This document shows, piece after piece, positions 1-9,921 of a stretch of DNA of 64,000 nt. The position numbers and the translations under genes were made by a program. Origin of the DNA: Erythrobacteraceae bacterium E2-1 Yellow Sea (GTDB lineage: Bacteria; Pseudomonadota; Alphaproteobacteria; Sphingomonadales; Sphingomonadaceae). How positions within the stretch are numbered: position 1 is the first letter of the stretch; every line of letters begins with the position of its first letter. The stretch spans positions 992,001 through 1,056,000 of the forward strand of contig JADCLP010000001.1 of the NCBI GenBank assembly GCA_014983025.1, written 5' to 3'. Below the pieces are notes generated by a model, which was not told the DNA's origin, did no database searches, and saw only the letters and a program-made list of their open reading frames with translations.

Positions 1-698
1 CGAGCGGCGGCAATACGGTCCATCTCCGCGCCGATTTCCACCGGATCACCCGCCATCCCCTGAAAGCGTGCAGACACAACCACTGCCCCATCAGGCAATG
101 CGGAATGGCGATAGGAATATTGCAGATCGGCGGCGGGTAGCAGCACCATTTCACCGCCGGGCAGAACCACTTCGCATTCGATCAGCACATCGGCCACTTC
201 GCGGCCATAGGCACCGCCATTCATGCGCACAAAGCCGCCCACCGTGCCGGGGATGCCGCGCAGGAATTCCAGCCCGGCCACGCCCGCATCGCGCGCAGTG
301 GAAGACACCAGAATGCCGCTTGCACCGCCGCCACACAGCAGCTGATGCCCGTCCAGCACGTCCACCCGAGAGAATGGCTTGCCCAGCTTGATCACCACGC
401 CCGGCACGCCGCCATCACGGATAATCATGTTGGAGCCGAGGCCCAGCGCCATCAACGGGGTGCCTGCAGGCAGGCGTTCCAGAAATTCGCGCAAATCGGC
501 CATATCCGCCGGTTCAAACAGCCAATCGGCATTTCCGCCAGTCTTGAACCAGACCAGCTTGGCCAGTGGGGCATCCTGCGTCACCTTGCCGCGGATACCA
601 TCCATCGGCACCAATGAACGGATAACACCTTCAACCGCGCCAGTGGGTGCAGTCCCATCATCAGTAAACCAGCGATTTTCCGGTTGCCGCATGCTCAT
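1..698 (-). CDS. murB: UDP-N-acetylmuramate dehydrogenase MurB (partial, C-terminus outside window)
   Basis: Reduces UDP-GlcNAc-enolpyruvate to UDP-MurNAc with FAD and NADPH in the cytosolic part of murein synthesis. Reading down from an ATG at 698 gives 232 uninterrupted codons that run off the left edge. The FAD-binding signatures are visible: [13 protein letters not shown], then [21 protein letters not shown], then YSYRHS. The start overlaps the murC stop as ATGA (695-698), so murB is probably translationally coupled as the last visible gene of the dcw operon. The substrate-binding C-terminal domain is not in the window, so intactness cannot be judged. Confidence 0.95.
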   Translation of the reverse strand, partial: MSMRQPENRWFTDDGTAPTGAVEGVIRSLVPMDGIRGKVTQDAPLAKLVWFKTGGNADWLFEPADMADLREFLERLPAGTPLMALGLGSNMIIRDGGVPGVVIKLGKPFSRVDVLDGHQLLCGGGASGILVSSTARDAGVAGLEFLRGIPGTVGGFVRMNGGAYGREVADVLIECEVVLPGGEMVLLPAADLQYSYRHSALPDGAVVVSARFQGMAGDPVEIGAEMDRIAAA

Positions 699-2116
699 GC
701 GCTGCGCACCCCCGCAACCGCATTGGCAAGGCCCGCCGCCCATTTGGTGATATCGCCTGCGCCCAGACACACAACCAGGTCACCCGGTGCAATTTCACCT
801 GCCAGACTGCGTGCCAGGGCATCGGCGTCGGCAATGGTCAATGCATCGCGGTGGCCGCGCGATTTTAGGCCGGACACCAGCGCATTGGCATCAACACCAT
901 CAATCGGGTCTTCACCTGCCGGATACACTGGCGTCACGAAGACCTGATCCGCATCATTGAAGCAGTTCTGGAATTCATCCATCAGATCGCGCAGGCGGGT
1001 ATAGCGATGCGGCTGCGCCACCGCGATCACGCGGCCAGTTGCCGCCTCACGCGCGGCAGACAGGACAGCGCTGATTTCCACCGGGTGATGGGCGTAATCG
1101 TCAATCACCAGCACGCTGCCCCCATCCAGCGCAATCTCGCCCACTTTGGTAAAACGACGGCGCACACCGCCAAAACCGCCAAAGCCATTGCGGATCACAT
1201 CATCGCCGCAACCCATCTCGATCGCCACGGCAATCGCCGCCAGCGCATTCTGGACATTGTGCCGACCTGGCATGGGCAGCCTTACGCCTTCAATCCGGCG
1301 ATCTTCCTCTCCGCGCTGGCGCACGATCACATCAAACAGGTTTCCGCCCGCATCTGGCCGAATATTAACGCCGCAAATATCGGCCTGTAGCGAGAAGCCA
1401 TAGGTGATCACGCGCCGGTCACGCACCTGCCCCACCACCGCCTGAACCTGCGGATGGTCAATGCACATTACCGCTGCGCCATAGAAGGGCACATTGTGCA
1501 CGAACTCCACGAAAGCGCGCTTCACGCCATCGAAATCGCCGTAATGGTCAAGGTGTTCCGGGTCGATATTGGTAACCACCGCAATGGTGCCATCCAGCCG
1601 CAGAAAGCTGCCATCGCTTTCGTCAGCTTCCACCACCATCCAGTCACTATCGCCCAGCCGCGCGTTGGAACCATATTGTTCGATGATCCCGCCATTGATG
1701 ACGGTGGGATCGACCCCGCCTGCATCCAGCAGCGCGGCAATCATGCTGGTGGTGGTGGTCTTGCCATGTGTGCCCGCCACCGCGACCGTGCTTTTCAGCC
1801 GCATCAATTCAGCCAGCATTTCCGCACGGCGCACCACCGGGATGCGATTTTCCAGCGCATAGGCGACTTCGGGATTGGTGCGCTTGACTGCGGTCGAGGT
1901 TACGACAACTGCCGCACCTTCCACATTTTCCTTCGCATGGCCGATACGGACAATGATCCCGCGACCACGCAGCCGCTCAACCGTGGCGCTTTCACTGATG
2001 TCGCTGCCCTGCACGCTGTAGCCAAGGTTCGCCATCACTTCGGCAATGCCGGACATACCGATGCCGCCAATGCCGACGAAATGAATCGTGCCGATATCGG
2101 TGCCAACGCCCTTCAT
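695..2116 (-). CDS. murC: UDP-N-acetylmuramate--L-alanine ligase MurC
   Basis: ATP-dependent ligase that adds L-Ala to UDP-MurNAc, the first amino-acid step of murein precursor synthesis. The 473-aa protein has the normal family length. It opens with the UDP-binding [17 protein letters not shown] stretch and carries the Mur-ligase P-loop GTHGKTTTT near residue 115. Further signatures are [22 protein letters not shown] in the central domain and [10 protein letters not shown] at the start of the C-terminal domain. It overlaps murG upstream and murB downstream by 4 bases each (ATGA), consistent with translational coupling in the dcw operon. Confidence 0.98.
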   Translation of the reverse strand: MKGVGTDIGTIHFVGIGGIGMSGIAEVMANLGYSVQGSDISESATVERLRGRGIIVRIGHAKENVEGAAVVVTSTAVKRTNPEVAYALENRIPVVRRAEMLAELMRLKSTVAVAGTHGKTTTTSMIAALLDAGGVDPTVINGGIIEQYGSNARLGDSDWMVVEADESDGSFLRLDGTIAVVTNIDPEHLDHYGDFDGVKRAFVEFVHNVPFYGAAVMCIDHPQVQAVVGQVRDRRVITYGFSLQADICGVNIRPDAGGNLFDVIVRQRGEEDRRIEGVRLPMPGRHNVQNALAAIAVAIEMGCGDDVIRNGFGGFGGVRRRFTKVGEIALDGGSVLVIDDYAHHPVEISAVLSAAREAATGRVIAVAQPHRYTRLRDLMDEFQNCFNDADQVFVTPVYPAGEDPIDGVDANALVSGLKSRGHRDALTIADADALARSLAGEIAPGDLVVCLGAGDITKWAAGLANAVAGVRSA

Positions 2117-3318
2117 TCGGCAGATTCCCTGCTGGAACCTTGGGGCGCAGTCTGGCTTTGGCTGCGCGCAGGTTCAGCGCCCATGCGGATCACATCCATC
2201 ATCTCTGCCCCGCCAAAGCTTTCAACTAGATCGGCCAGATCCTTGGCTGCATTGGGCCGCCCGCAATTCCACGCGCAATGGGCAGCGTTGGCCAATGTGG
2301 CCGGGGCCTGCGCCATGGCCTGAATCTGCTTGGCCAATTCCTTGGGCGTGAAATTATCCTGGCGGATCATGCGCGCGCCGCCCGCCTTCACCATTTCACG
2401 CGTGTTCGCGGCCTGGTGGTCATCGGTGGCGATGGGCAGCGGGACCAAGATTGCCGGACGCCCAACTGCGGTCAGCTCTGCAATCGTCGATGCCCCGGCA
2501 CGCCCGATAAACAGATGCGCATCGGCCAGCCGCACCTCCATATCTTCAAAATAAGTGCCCAGTTCCGCCGGAATGTCATGATTGCGATAGCGCGCGCGCA
2601 CTGCATCCAGATCTTCCGCACGGCATTGCTGTGTCACCTGCAGGCGCTGGCGCAGCGCGGGCTGCAACATGGCCAAGCCATCTGGCACCACATGCGATAA
2701 CACGCTGGCCCCCTGGCTGCCGCCGGTCACCAGCACGCGCAAAATGCCATCTTCGGTAAAGGGCGGATAATCCAGGTCACGCAGCGCCAGCACCTCTGCC
2801 CGCACCGGGTTGCCCACCAAATGGACTTTGTCGAAGTGGCGGCCCTTCAACCGCACCACATCGGGATAGGTCGTGGCAATTGCCTGTACTTTGCCCGCCA
2901 GCAGGCGATTGACCCGGCCAAGAACTGCATTTTGTTCATGCACGATAGATGGCACACCGGCACTGGTCGCCGCGAGCAATGCGGGCAGGGCGGGATATCC
3001 GCCAAAACCCACCACTGCACTTGGCTCATATGCTTCCATCAGGCGCAAAGCCATGCGCCGCCCGTTCAATACTGCCCTGACACCGCCCAGCCATTTCAAC
3101 GGGTTCTTGCCAAAGCGCCCAGCAGGCAGAACATGCGCGGGCAGGAAATCCGGTTTTCCAGGCAGCATGGCGCCGCGTTCATCAGTAATCAGCGCGACAT
3201 GATGCCCGCGCCGATCAAGTTCTGCTGCCAGCGCATAGGCTGGGATCAGATGGCCCCCGGTGCCACCTGCCGCCAAAATGTAATTGCGGCTTGCTCCTGT
3301 GCGCGTGTCCCCGCTCAT
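2113..3318 (-). CDS. murG: Lipid II synthase MurG (GlcNAc transferase)
   Basis: Peripheral inner-membrane glycosyltransferase (GT28) that adds GlcNAc to lipid I to make lipid II. The N-terminal glycine-rich loop [16 protein letters not shown] lies near residue 17. [14 protein letters not shown] and [12 protein letters not shown] follow in the N-terminal Rossmann lobe, and [13 protein letters not shown] sits in the UDP-binding C-terminal lobe. At 401 aa it is slightly longer than many homologues because of a polar C-terminal tail rich in Ser and Glu. It overlaps ftsW upstream and murC downstream by ATGA. Confidence 0.98.
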   Translation of the reverse strand: MSGDTRTGASRNYILAAGGTGGHLIPAYALAAELDRRGHHVALITDERGAMLPGKPDFLPAHVLPAGRFGKNPLKWLGGVRAVLNGRRMALRLMEAYEPSAVVGFGGYPALPALLAATSAGVPSIVHEQNAVLGRVNRLLAGKVQAIATTYPDVVRLKGRHFDKVHLVGNPVRAEVLALRDLDYPPFTEDGILRVLVTGGSQGASVLSHVVPDGLAMLQPALRQRLQVTQQCRAEDLDAVRARYRNHDIPAELGTYFEDMEVRLADAHLFIGRAGASTIAELTAVGRPAILVPLPIATDDHQAANTREMVKAGGARMIRQDNFTPKELAKQIQAMAQAPATLANAAHCAWNCGRPNAAKDLADLVESFGGAEMMDVIRMGAEPARSQSQTAPQGSSRESAE

Positions 3319-4541
3319 GCCGTTTCTTCCTTCTGCCCCAGCATTTCCAGCAGGCCGGGGGTTTCGCGGCGAAGATAGGGGTTACGGCGCGTAATCGCCA
3401 GCAGCAGACCCACGGTCATGCACACCGCAATGGTGGATGACCCGCCATAACTGACCAACGGCAATGTCATTCCCTTGGATGGGAACAGCTGCAGATTGAC
3501 CAGTATATTGATGAAAGCCTGCCCACCGATCTGCGCCACCAGCCCGGCACCGGCCAGCATGGCGAACAGGTTTTCTTCATCGAACAGGCGCAGCAGCACG
3601 CGCAACATGATTGCAAGATACAGCAACACGATAATTGCGCAGACCAGCAGGCCGAATTCTTCGCCAATCACAGAGAAGATATAGTCTGTATGCGCTTCGG
3701 GCAGGCTCATCTTGCGCACACCAAGCCACAGCCCACTGCCCGTCCAGCCGCCTGCCAGTAGAGTGCGTTCTGCCAGATCAACCTGGTCAAACGCAGTGCC
3801 GCCACCCAGAAAACTGTCGATACGGTGGCGGGCATTGTCATAGAGGAAATAGGTCGCCGTCAGCGCCACAACGCCAAACCCCACCAGTGCACTGATCCGC
3901 TGGACTGATACGCCAGACAGCAGCAGCAGCACGAACCACACCCCGCCAAACAGCAAGGTATCGCCCAGATTGGGTTGCAACATCAGCAACATCGCAACCA
4001 AGCCCATGATCCCTGTGACAACAGAAAGCACCGGCAGGCCGGGATCACGCAATCGCCAGGTCAGCACCCAGGCAAGCAATATGGCAAAAGCAGGCTTCAG
4101 AAATTCGGAAGGTTGCAGCGAAAATCCCAAATTCAACCAGCGACGTGCCCCGTTCACCTGAACGCCGATCAACGGCACCAGAAACAATGCACCCAGCATG
4201 GCAGCACCCAGCACAATACCCAAACGCCGCGCATTCTCACGCGTCAGCATGGACGTGCCGAACAAGGCAGCAAGGCCCAGAAACTGCCACACCAGATGCC
4301 GTTTTAGGAATAACAGCTCATCCAGCGCCACCTTGGATGTGGAAAGCCTGTCTGCGCTGGCTGGTGATGCCGCGGTCACTGCTGCCGTACCGATCACCAT
4401 TAGCGCCAGCACCAGACCCAGCAGCACCTTGTCAATCTCACGCCACCAGATCTTCAGCTCATCACGCCAATGGCCACGGTATTTGTCCGCCTGCTTACGC
4501 GAATGGCTGGCATGGGGGATGTAGGGCCGTGGAGAAGTCAT
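3315..4541 (-). CDS. ftsW: Septal peptidoglycan polymerase FtsW (SEDS family)
   Basis: SEDS glycosyltransferase that polymerises lipid II at the septum with FtsI. The 408-aa protein has about ten hydrophobic segments after a basic cytoplasmic N-terminus of about 40 residues. Recognisable SEDS signatures include GARRWLNLGFSLQPSEFLKPAF, TDYIFSVIGEEFGLL and GMTLPLVSYGGSS. It overlaps murD upstream and murG downstream by 4 bases. The position between murD and murG is the classic dcw placement and favours FtsW over RodA. Confidence 0.97.
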   Translation of the reverse strand: MTSPRPYIPHASHSRKQADKYRGHWRDELKIWWREIDKVLLGLVLALMVIGTAAVTAASPASADRLSTSKVALDELLFLKRHLVWQFLGLAALFGTSMLTRENARRLGIVLGAAMLGALFLVPLIGVQVNGARRWLNLGFSLQPSEFLKPAFAILLAWVLTWRLRDPGLPVLSVVTGIMGLVAMLLMLQPNLGDTLLFGGVWFVLLLLSGVSVQRISALVGFGVVALTATYFLYDNARHRIDSFLGGGTAFDQVDLAERTLLAGGWTGSGLWLGVRKMSLPEAHTDYIFSVIGEEFGLLVCAIIVLLYLAIMLRVLLRLFDEENLFAMLAGAGLVAQIGGQAFINILVNLQLFPSKGMTLPLVSYGGSSTIAVCMTVGLLLAITRRNPYLRRETPGLLEMLGQKEETA

Positions 4542-5890
4542 GCCCCTGCCCCCTGGTTCGCAGTGTCAACTGCACCTGTCAGCGCAGCCACCACTTGGCG
4601 AAAATATTCGCCGCGCCTTTCATAATCACGGAATTGATCGAAACTGGCGCATGCGGGTGAAAGCAGAATGACGTCACCGGCCACGGCCCGGTCCATCGCG
4701 CGTTTTACTGCCTCGCTCAACAATTCAGCGCGTTCCACCGGCACATGCGGTTCCAGAAGATTGGCGAAATTCGGCCCAGCTTCCCCAATCGTATAGGCAG
4801 CAGCCACATGGTCGAGATATTGCGAGCAGGGGCCCAGCCCATCTTCTTTCGGCAGGCCACCCACGATCCAGTGGATGCGCGGCTTGCCACCGTCAACTGG
4901 GGGATAGGCTGCAAGAGCAGGCGCCGTACTGTCCGTATTGGTGGCCTTGCTGTCATTCACGAACAAAACGCCACCTTGTTCTGCCACACGTTCCATTCGA
5001 TGCGGCAGGCCATTGAAAGTGGGCATGGCCGCTTGCCACTGCGCCGGGGTGATCCCCAATTCTTCGACCAGAGCAACCGCCACGGCGGCATTTTCCAGAT
5101 TATGTGGCCCCTGCAGGCTGGGCCAGGCAGGCTGCATTTCGGCCAATGCGTCGATCACGATAGGGCAAGCGCGTGCCTCGTCCCTGCGGGCCTGTTCGGA
5201 TGCACATATCTTGCGGGTGGGTTCATCGCCGCAACCAAACACGGCAAATTGATCTGTCGCCTGCATGGTGAAAAGGCGCGCTTTCGAAGCGGCGTAGGCA
5301 TCGAAACCGTCATAACGGTCCAGATGGTCTGGCGTAATATTCAGCAGAGCTGCCGCATCGCAGCCCAATGAATAGGTCAGGTCGATCTGATAACTCGACA
5401 GTTCCAGCACATAAACGCCACCTTCAGGCAACGGCGCCTGTTCCATGATCGGAATGCCGATATTGCCGCCCATCAGAGATGGAACGCCTGACTGCAGCAA
5501 TATATGATTGACCAGCGCAGTTGTGGTCGATTTGCCATTGGTGCCCGTGATCCCGACCACTTTGTGCGGCGGCAGGGCAGCGCGGGCCTGGGCAAACAAT
5601 TCAATATCACCGATCAGCGGCACATGGTAACACTGTGCATGGGGTGTAATGGGATGGGTGTTGATCGGAACGCCAGGGGAAACCACCACGCCATCAAACC
5701 CGGTCAGGTCGGTTTCCAGCGGATCCGTTAATTCGCAACGCCCGGCAAATACCTCGCGCATATGTTCCTGCCGATCCCACGCGACAACACGTGCACCACT
5801 CGCCAGCAGGGCATCCACCACCGCCGCGCCAGAGCGGGCCAGCCCAAGCACCGCATAGGATTTTCCGGCAAAGGCGGGGGAGGTGATCAT
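4538..5890 (-). CDS. murD: UDP-N-acetylmuramoyl-L-alanine--D-glutamate ligase MurD
   Basis: ATP-dependent cytosolic ligase that adds D-Glu to UDP-MurNAc-L-Ala. The 450-aa sequence begins with a Rossmann-type segment ([17 protein letters not shown]). It has the Mur-ligase P-loop [14 protein letters not shown] near residue 115, the central [13 protein letters not shown] motif, and [15 protein letters not shown] leading into the C-terminal domain, which ends near [12 protein letters not shown]. The start shares ATGA with the mraY stop, and the stop shares ATGA with the ftsW start. Confidence 0.98.
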   Translation of the reverse strand: MITSPAFAGKSYAVLGLARSGAAVVDALLASGARVVAWDRQEHMREVFAGRCELTDPLETDLTGFDGVVVSPGVPINTHPITPHAQCYHVPLIGDIELFAQARAALPPHKVVGITGTNGKSTTTALVNHILLQSGVPSLMGGNIGIPIMEQAPLPEGGVYVLELSSYQIDLTYSLGCDAAALLNITPDHLDRYDGFDAYAASKARLFTMQATDQFAVFGCGDEPTRKICASEQARRDEARACPIVIDALAEMQPAWPSLQGPHNLENAAVAVALVEELGITPAQWQAAMPTFNGLPHRMERVAEQGGVLFVNDSKATNTDSTAPALAAYPPVDGGKPRIHWIVGGLPKEDGLGPCSQYLDHVAAAYTIGEAGPNFANLLEPHVPVERAELLSEAVKRAMDRAVAGDVILLSPACASFDQFRDYERRGEYFRQVVAALTGAVDTANQGAGA

Positions 5891-6957
5891 CTGAGTTTCA
5901 GCGTTGCCAATCCGGCCATGGCCAGCACGATGGAGATGATCCAGAAACGGATCACAACCTTGCTTTCGCTCCAGCCCAGCTGCTCAAAATGGTGATGGAT
6001 CGGTGCCATGCGGAAGACCCGCCGTCCTGTGCGCTTGAACCAGAAAACCTGGATGATGACGCTGGCAGTTTCCGCCACGAACAGCCCGCCCACAATCAGC
6101 AGCACGATTTCGTGGTGGCTGGCCACGGCCACTGCGCCCAGCGCCCCGCCCAATGCCAGCGACCCCGTATCGCCCATGAACACAGCGGCAGGCGGCGCAT
6201 TGAACCACAGGAAGGCCAGCCCGCCACCCATGATCGCGGCACAGAATATCGCCAGCTCACCCGCGCCCGGCACATGCGGAATACCCAGATATGCGGAATA
6301 GTCCACGCGGCCCACGACATAGGCGATGATGGCAAAGGTACCTGATGCGATGATCACCGGCATGATCGCCAGGCCATCCAGCCCATCGGTCAGATTCACC
6401 GCATTGCCAAACCCCACAATCAGCGTGGCGGCGAACAGGTAATACAATGGCCCAAGCGGGATCGACCGGCCTGATAGGAAAGGAACATAGAGATCGGTGT
6501 TGATTTCACCCACGATGATCCACGCCGCAATACCTGCCACAGTATATTCCAGCAGCAGGCGGACCCGGCCTGAAACACCCTTGTGACTGCCCTTGGCCAC
6601 CTTGTCATAATCGTCAAGAAACCCGATCACGCCGAACCCAGCCGTTACGGCCAGACAGGCCCAGATAAAGGGATTGCTGAGATCCATCCACAGGAACAGG
6701 GAGAGCGACAGTGCAATCAGGATCATCAGCCCGCCCATGGTGGGCGTGCCGCGCTTGGCCAGATGCGATTGCGGCCCATCCTCACGGATCGGCTGCCCTT
6801 TACCCTGTCGCACACGCAGAAGATTGATCAGGCGCGGGCCGATAATCAGCCCGATCACCAATGCGGTCATCAACGTCGCGCCAGCGCGAAAGGTCTGGTA
6901 GCGTATGAGGTTCAGTACGCCTTCAAAACCCAGCCATTCGGCGATCAGATATAACAT
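5887..6957 (-). CDS. mraY: Phospho-N-acetylmuramoyl-pentapeptide transferase MraY
   Basis: Integral membrane enzyme that transfers phospho-MurNAc-pentapeptide to undecaprenyl phosphate, forming lipid I. The 356-aa protein has about ten membrane segments. Conserved cytoplasmic motifs are visible: [26 protein letters not shown] with the catalytic aspartates, [23 protein letters not shown] and the histidine cluster APIHHHFE. A 16-base gap separates it from murF, the only non-overlapping junction in the cluster. It overlaps murD by ATGA. Confidence 0.98.
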   Translation of the reverse strand: MLYLIAEWLGFEGVLNLIRYQTFRAGATLMTALVIGLIIGPRLINLLRVRQGKGQPIREDGPQSHLAKRGTPTMGGLMILIALSLSLFLWMDLSNPFIWACLAVTAGFGVIGFLDDYDKVAKGSHKGVSGRVRLLLEYTVAGIAAWIIVGEINTDLYVPFLSGRSIPLGPLYYLFAATLIVGFGNAVNLTDGLDGLAIMPVIIASGTFAIIAYVVGRVDYSAYLGIPHVPGAGELAIFCAAIMGGGLAFLWFNAPPAAVFMGDTGSLALGGALGAVAVASHHEIVLLIVGGLFVAETASVIIQVFWFKRTGRRVFRMAPIHHHFEQLGWSESKVVIRFWIISIVLAMAGLATLKLR

Positions 6958-6973
6958 TCAGTCGTCCCGACTA

Positions 6974-8431
6974 TTATCCATTGCGGCCTGCAAAGTGTGA
7001 TACCACAGCCCCCAAACCGACCGAATTGGACCCTTTCACCAATATCGCGTCACCTGCGGTGATGCCGTATTCCTGCAATGCCGAAATCGCTTCTGCAGGC
7101 CCATCGCAATGGGCGAAGGTTGGGCCATTGCCAAGCGAGGCAGCGCCCGCTTTCCCCAGTTCGCGCACAAGGGCCAACATCTCGTCCCCCACCAAAATCG
7201 CATGGTCGACTTTCGCTTCCAAAACCGGCTCGGCCAGCTGGGCGTGGAATTGACGGGCGAAATCGCCCAATTCCTTCATCGAACCGAGCACGGCCACACG
7301 GCGTGTGGCGGGCGTTTGCCCCAATTGATGCAAGGTCGCGCGCATGGAAGCAGGATTGGCATTGTAGCTTTCATCGATCAGCAGCGCCTTGCCACCCGGA
7401 GCAGTGATACGGTGGCGTGCGCCACGCCCCTTCAACCCGCCCATTTCTGCCAGCGCCAGCCCGGCAGCGCCCAGATCACCACCGGCAGCCTGCACCGCGG
7501 CCAGGACCGCAAGCGAGTTGGAAATCCAATGCTCACCCGGTTCGGCAATAGAATAGCACACGCGCCCTTCGCCCAACTGTGCTGTTACGAGAGAGCCGCC
7601 ATTGGCAGAAGGGATGGCATCGAGCAGCCGAACATCGGCAATGGGTGATTTACCAAAAGTAATAACCTTCGCGCCCGATGCGCGGGCGATGTCACACAAT
7701 TGCGCGCAATATTCGCTATCGGCAGGGATCACCGCTGTGCCGCCTTCGACCAGGCCACCAAAAATCTCGCCCTTGGCGGCAGCAATCGCCTCCATACTGC
7801 CCAGATTTTCGATATGCGCAGGCGCGATTGTAGTGATGACGGCCACATGCGGGCGCACATGCTGGGTCAGCACGTCAATTTCACCGGCATGGTTCATACC
7901 CATTTCGAAAATGCCATAGCGGCTGCGCGCAGGCATGCGTGACAGGCTGAGCGGAACGCCAACATGGTTGTTGTAACTGCGCACGGATCGATGCGCTGCG
8001 CCACGGCTCGACCGGTCAAGCGCGGCAAAGATCGCTTCCTTCACGCCCGTCTTGCCTACCGATCCGGTCACGCCAATACGCACAGCATCTGCCCGTTCGC
8101 GCGCGGCGTGGGCCAAAGCGTGCAGAGCCACGGTGGTATCTTCCACCAGCACATGCGGATAATCGACCGGGCGATCGACCAGAGCGGCCACCGCACCATT
8201 GGCAAAGGCTTTACCGATAAAGGCGTGGCCATCCATTGCCTCACCCTTCAGGGCAACGAACAGATCGCCGGGGCGCACATCGCGCGAATCCATTTCCACA
8301 CCGGAAACCTGAAAATCGCCGCTCGCCACTCCGCCGGTTTCAGCTGCGATGGCCTGCGCATCCCACAAGGCCAGCGGCAAGCTGTCACGGCGGCTGACCG
8401 GCCAGGAACGCAGTGCTCGCAATGCGCTCAT
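6974..8431 (-). CDS. murF: UDP-MurNAc-tripeptide--D-Ala-D-Ala ligase MurF
   Basis: Adds D-Ala-D-Ala to the UDP-MurNAc-tripeptide, completing the pentapeptide. The reading frame is open to 8473. I place the start at the ATG at 8431 (MSALRALRSWPV) because it overlaps the murE stop as ATGA, like its neighbours; this gives 485 aa. The P-loop VTGSVGKTGVKEAI, the NNHVGVPLSLS stretch, EMGMNHAGEI and DESYNANPASMRATL are all present. The final residues run to HFAGRNG. murF is followed by 16 bases before mraY. Confidence 0.97.
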   Translation of the reverse strand: MSALRALRSWPVSRRDSLPLALWDAQAIAAETGGVASGDFQVSGVEMDSRDVRPGDLFVALKGEAMDGHAFIGKAFANGAVAALVDRPVDYPHVLVEDTTVALHALAHAARERADAVRIGVTGSVGKTGVKEAIFAALDRSSRGAAHRSVRSYNNHVGVPLSLSRMPARSRYGIFEMGMNHAGEIDVLTQHVRPHVAVITTIAPAHIENLGSMEAIAAAKGEIFGGLVEGGTAVIPADSEYCAQLCDIARASGAKVITFGKSPIADVRLLDAIPSANGGSLVTAQLGEGRVCYSIAEPGEHWISNSLAVLAAVQAAGGDLGAAGLALAEMGGLKGRGARHRITAPGGKALLIDESYNANPASMRATLHQLGQTPATRRVAVLGSMKELGDFARQFHAQLAEPVLEAKVDHAILVGDEMLALVRELGKAGAASLGNGPTFAHCDGPAEAISALQEYGITAGDAILVKGSNSVGLGAVVSHFAGRNG

Positions 8432-9921
8432 CGGCCGGCCCCTTGTGCGTTGGCCCCCTGTGCGCCGGCGCATTCGCGCGCCACGGCCACATCATCAAAC
8501 GGCAGAACCCGCATATTATCTCCCGACCCGATTATCTGTCCTTGTTCATGTCCCTTGCCCGCAACCAGCACGATATCGTCCGGCTGAGCTTCGGCCACGG
8601 CCGCGGCGATGGCCGCGCGCCTGTCACCAATCTCGCGCGCATTGCTGCCTGCACCCGCCATCACTGCGGCACGAATGGTCGCGGCATCTTCACCACGCGG
8701 ATTATCGTCCGTCACGATAACCATATCTGAATGGGCACTGGCAGCAGCCCCCATCGGCGCGCGCTTGCCCTGGTCACGGTCTCCGCCTGCACCGAAAACG
8801 GTGATCAACCGTCCGGCAACATGCGGGCGCAGCGCAGCTATCGCTGCTTCCAGTGCGTCCGGCGTATGGGCATAATCGACATAGACCGGGGCACCATTGG
8901 CAGTGATGGCGGCGCGTTCCAGCCGCCCGCGCACAGGCTGCAGGCGACCCAGCGCATCAAACACCGTGCCCGCATCAATGCCAGTGGTAATGGCAAGCCC
9001 GGCAGCAACCAGCGCATTGGCTACCTGATAGGCACCGATCAGCGGCAGTTTGACCCTGTATGCACGCCCTTCAAATGCCAGTTCCAGTTCTTGCCCCAAC
9101 TGGGTTGGGGTATGGGCGAGGAGGCGAATATCATCGCCCCGCTCGCCCACCGTGAACACGCGCAGGGAATTTTTCAGCGCATGTTCGATGGCGCGGCTGG
9201 ACCACTCGCTATCAGTTTCGCCGCACCAGATGATTGCCGCAGCACCCGGTTCGACGACTTCGTCGAACAGGCGCATCTTGGCCACGAAGTAATCCTCCAT
9301 ATCGGCATGATAATCGAGGTGGTCGCGGCTGAGATTGGTGAAGGCAGCGGCTGCAACCGGCACGCCTTCATTGCGATATTGGGACAGGCCATGGCTGGAT
9401 GCTTCATAGGCGACATGCGTCACACCTTCGCGTGCAAGGCCGGACATATTGGACAGGAAAGTCACTATATCAGGCGTGGTCAGCCCGGTTGAAATGCTTT
9501 CATCGGGCGTCGTTACCCCTAATGTGCCGATGCTGGCAGCCCGTTCTCCACCCATGCGCCAGATCTGGCGCGTCATTTCGACCGTGGAGGTTTTGCCATT
9601 GGTCCCGGTGACCGCAACAATGGTGCTGGGCACAGGGGTGAAGAATTGTGCTGCCAGACGGGCAAAAGCCCTGCGTGGCTCTGCATCTGCAATGTGTACA
9701 GCGCCTTCCACTGCAACTTCAGGCCGCGTCACAACAGCAATTGCGCCTGTGGCCACCGCATCGAGAATGACATCTTCGGCATTGAAGCTGGCACCGCGAA
9801 AGGCACCAAAAACGGTGCCCGCCGCAATCTTGCGGTGATCGATGGCAAATCCGGTGACGGTCTGGTCCCCGCCACCTGAAATCGCAATCCCCGCCCGTTC
9901 AGCCAGCACACCCAATTTCAT
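8428..9921 (-). CDS. murE: UDP-MurNAc-L-Ala-D-Glu--meso-diaminopimelate ligase MurE
   Basis: Adds the third residue of the stem peptide. The DDNPRGED segment contains the DNPR signature of enzymes that add meso-diaminopimelate, as expected for a Gram-negative. The 497-aa protein also has the P-loop VTGTNGKTSTVEM, NLSRDHLDYHADMEDY in the central domain, YVDYAHTPDALEAA and GAGGDRDQGKR. The C-terminus is extended by about 15 Ala/Gly/Gln-rich residues. It overlaps ftsI upstream and murF downstream by ATGA. Confidence 0.98.
   Translation of the reverse strand: MKLGVLAERAGIAISGGGDQTVTGFAIDHRKIAAGTVFGAFRGASFNAEDVILDAVATGAIAVVTRPEVAVEGAVHIADAEPRRAFARLAAQFFTPVPSTIVAVTGTNGKTSTVEMTRQIWRMGGERAASIGTLGVTTPDESISTGLTTPDIVTFLSNMSGLAREGVTHVAYEASSHGLSQYRNEGVPVAAAAFTNLSRDHLDYHADMEDYFVAKMRLFDEVVEPGAAAIIWCGETDSEWSSRAIEHALKNSLRVFTVGERGDDIRLLAHTPTQLGQELELAFEGRAYRVKLPLIGAYQVANALVAAGLAITTGIDAGTVFDALGRLQPVRGRLERAAITANGAPVYVDYAHTPDALEAAIAALRPHVAGRLITVFGAGGDRDQGKRAPMGAAASAHSDMVIVTDDNPRGEDAATIRAAVMAGAGSNAREIGDRRAAIAAAVAEAQPDDIVLVAGKGHEQGQIIGSGDNMRVLPFDDVAVARECAGAQGANAQGAGR

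Noticed and set aside
1454-2323. 289-codon plus-strand frame inside murC/murG
   Set aside because: Antisense to intact Mur enzymes and without any recognisable motif.
8731-9492. 253-codon plus-strand frame inside murE
   Set aside because: Antisense shadow of murE, no family signature.
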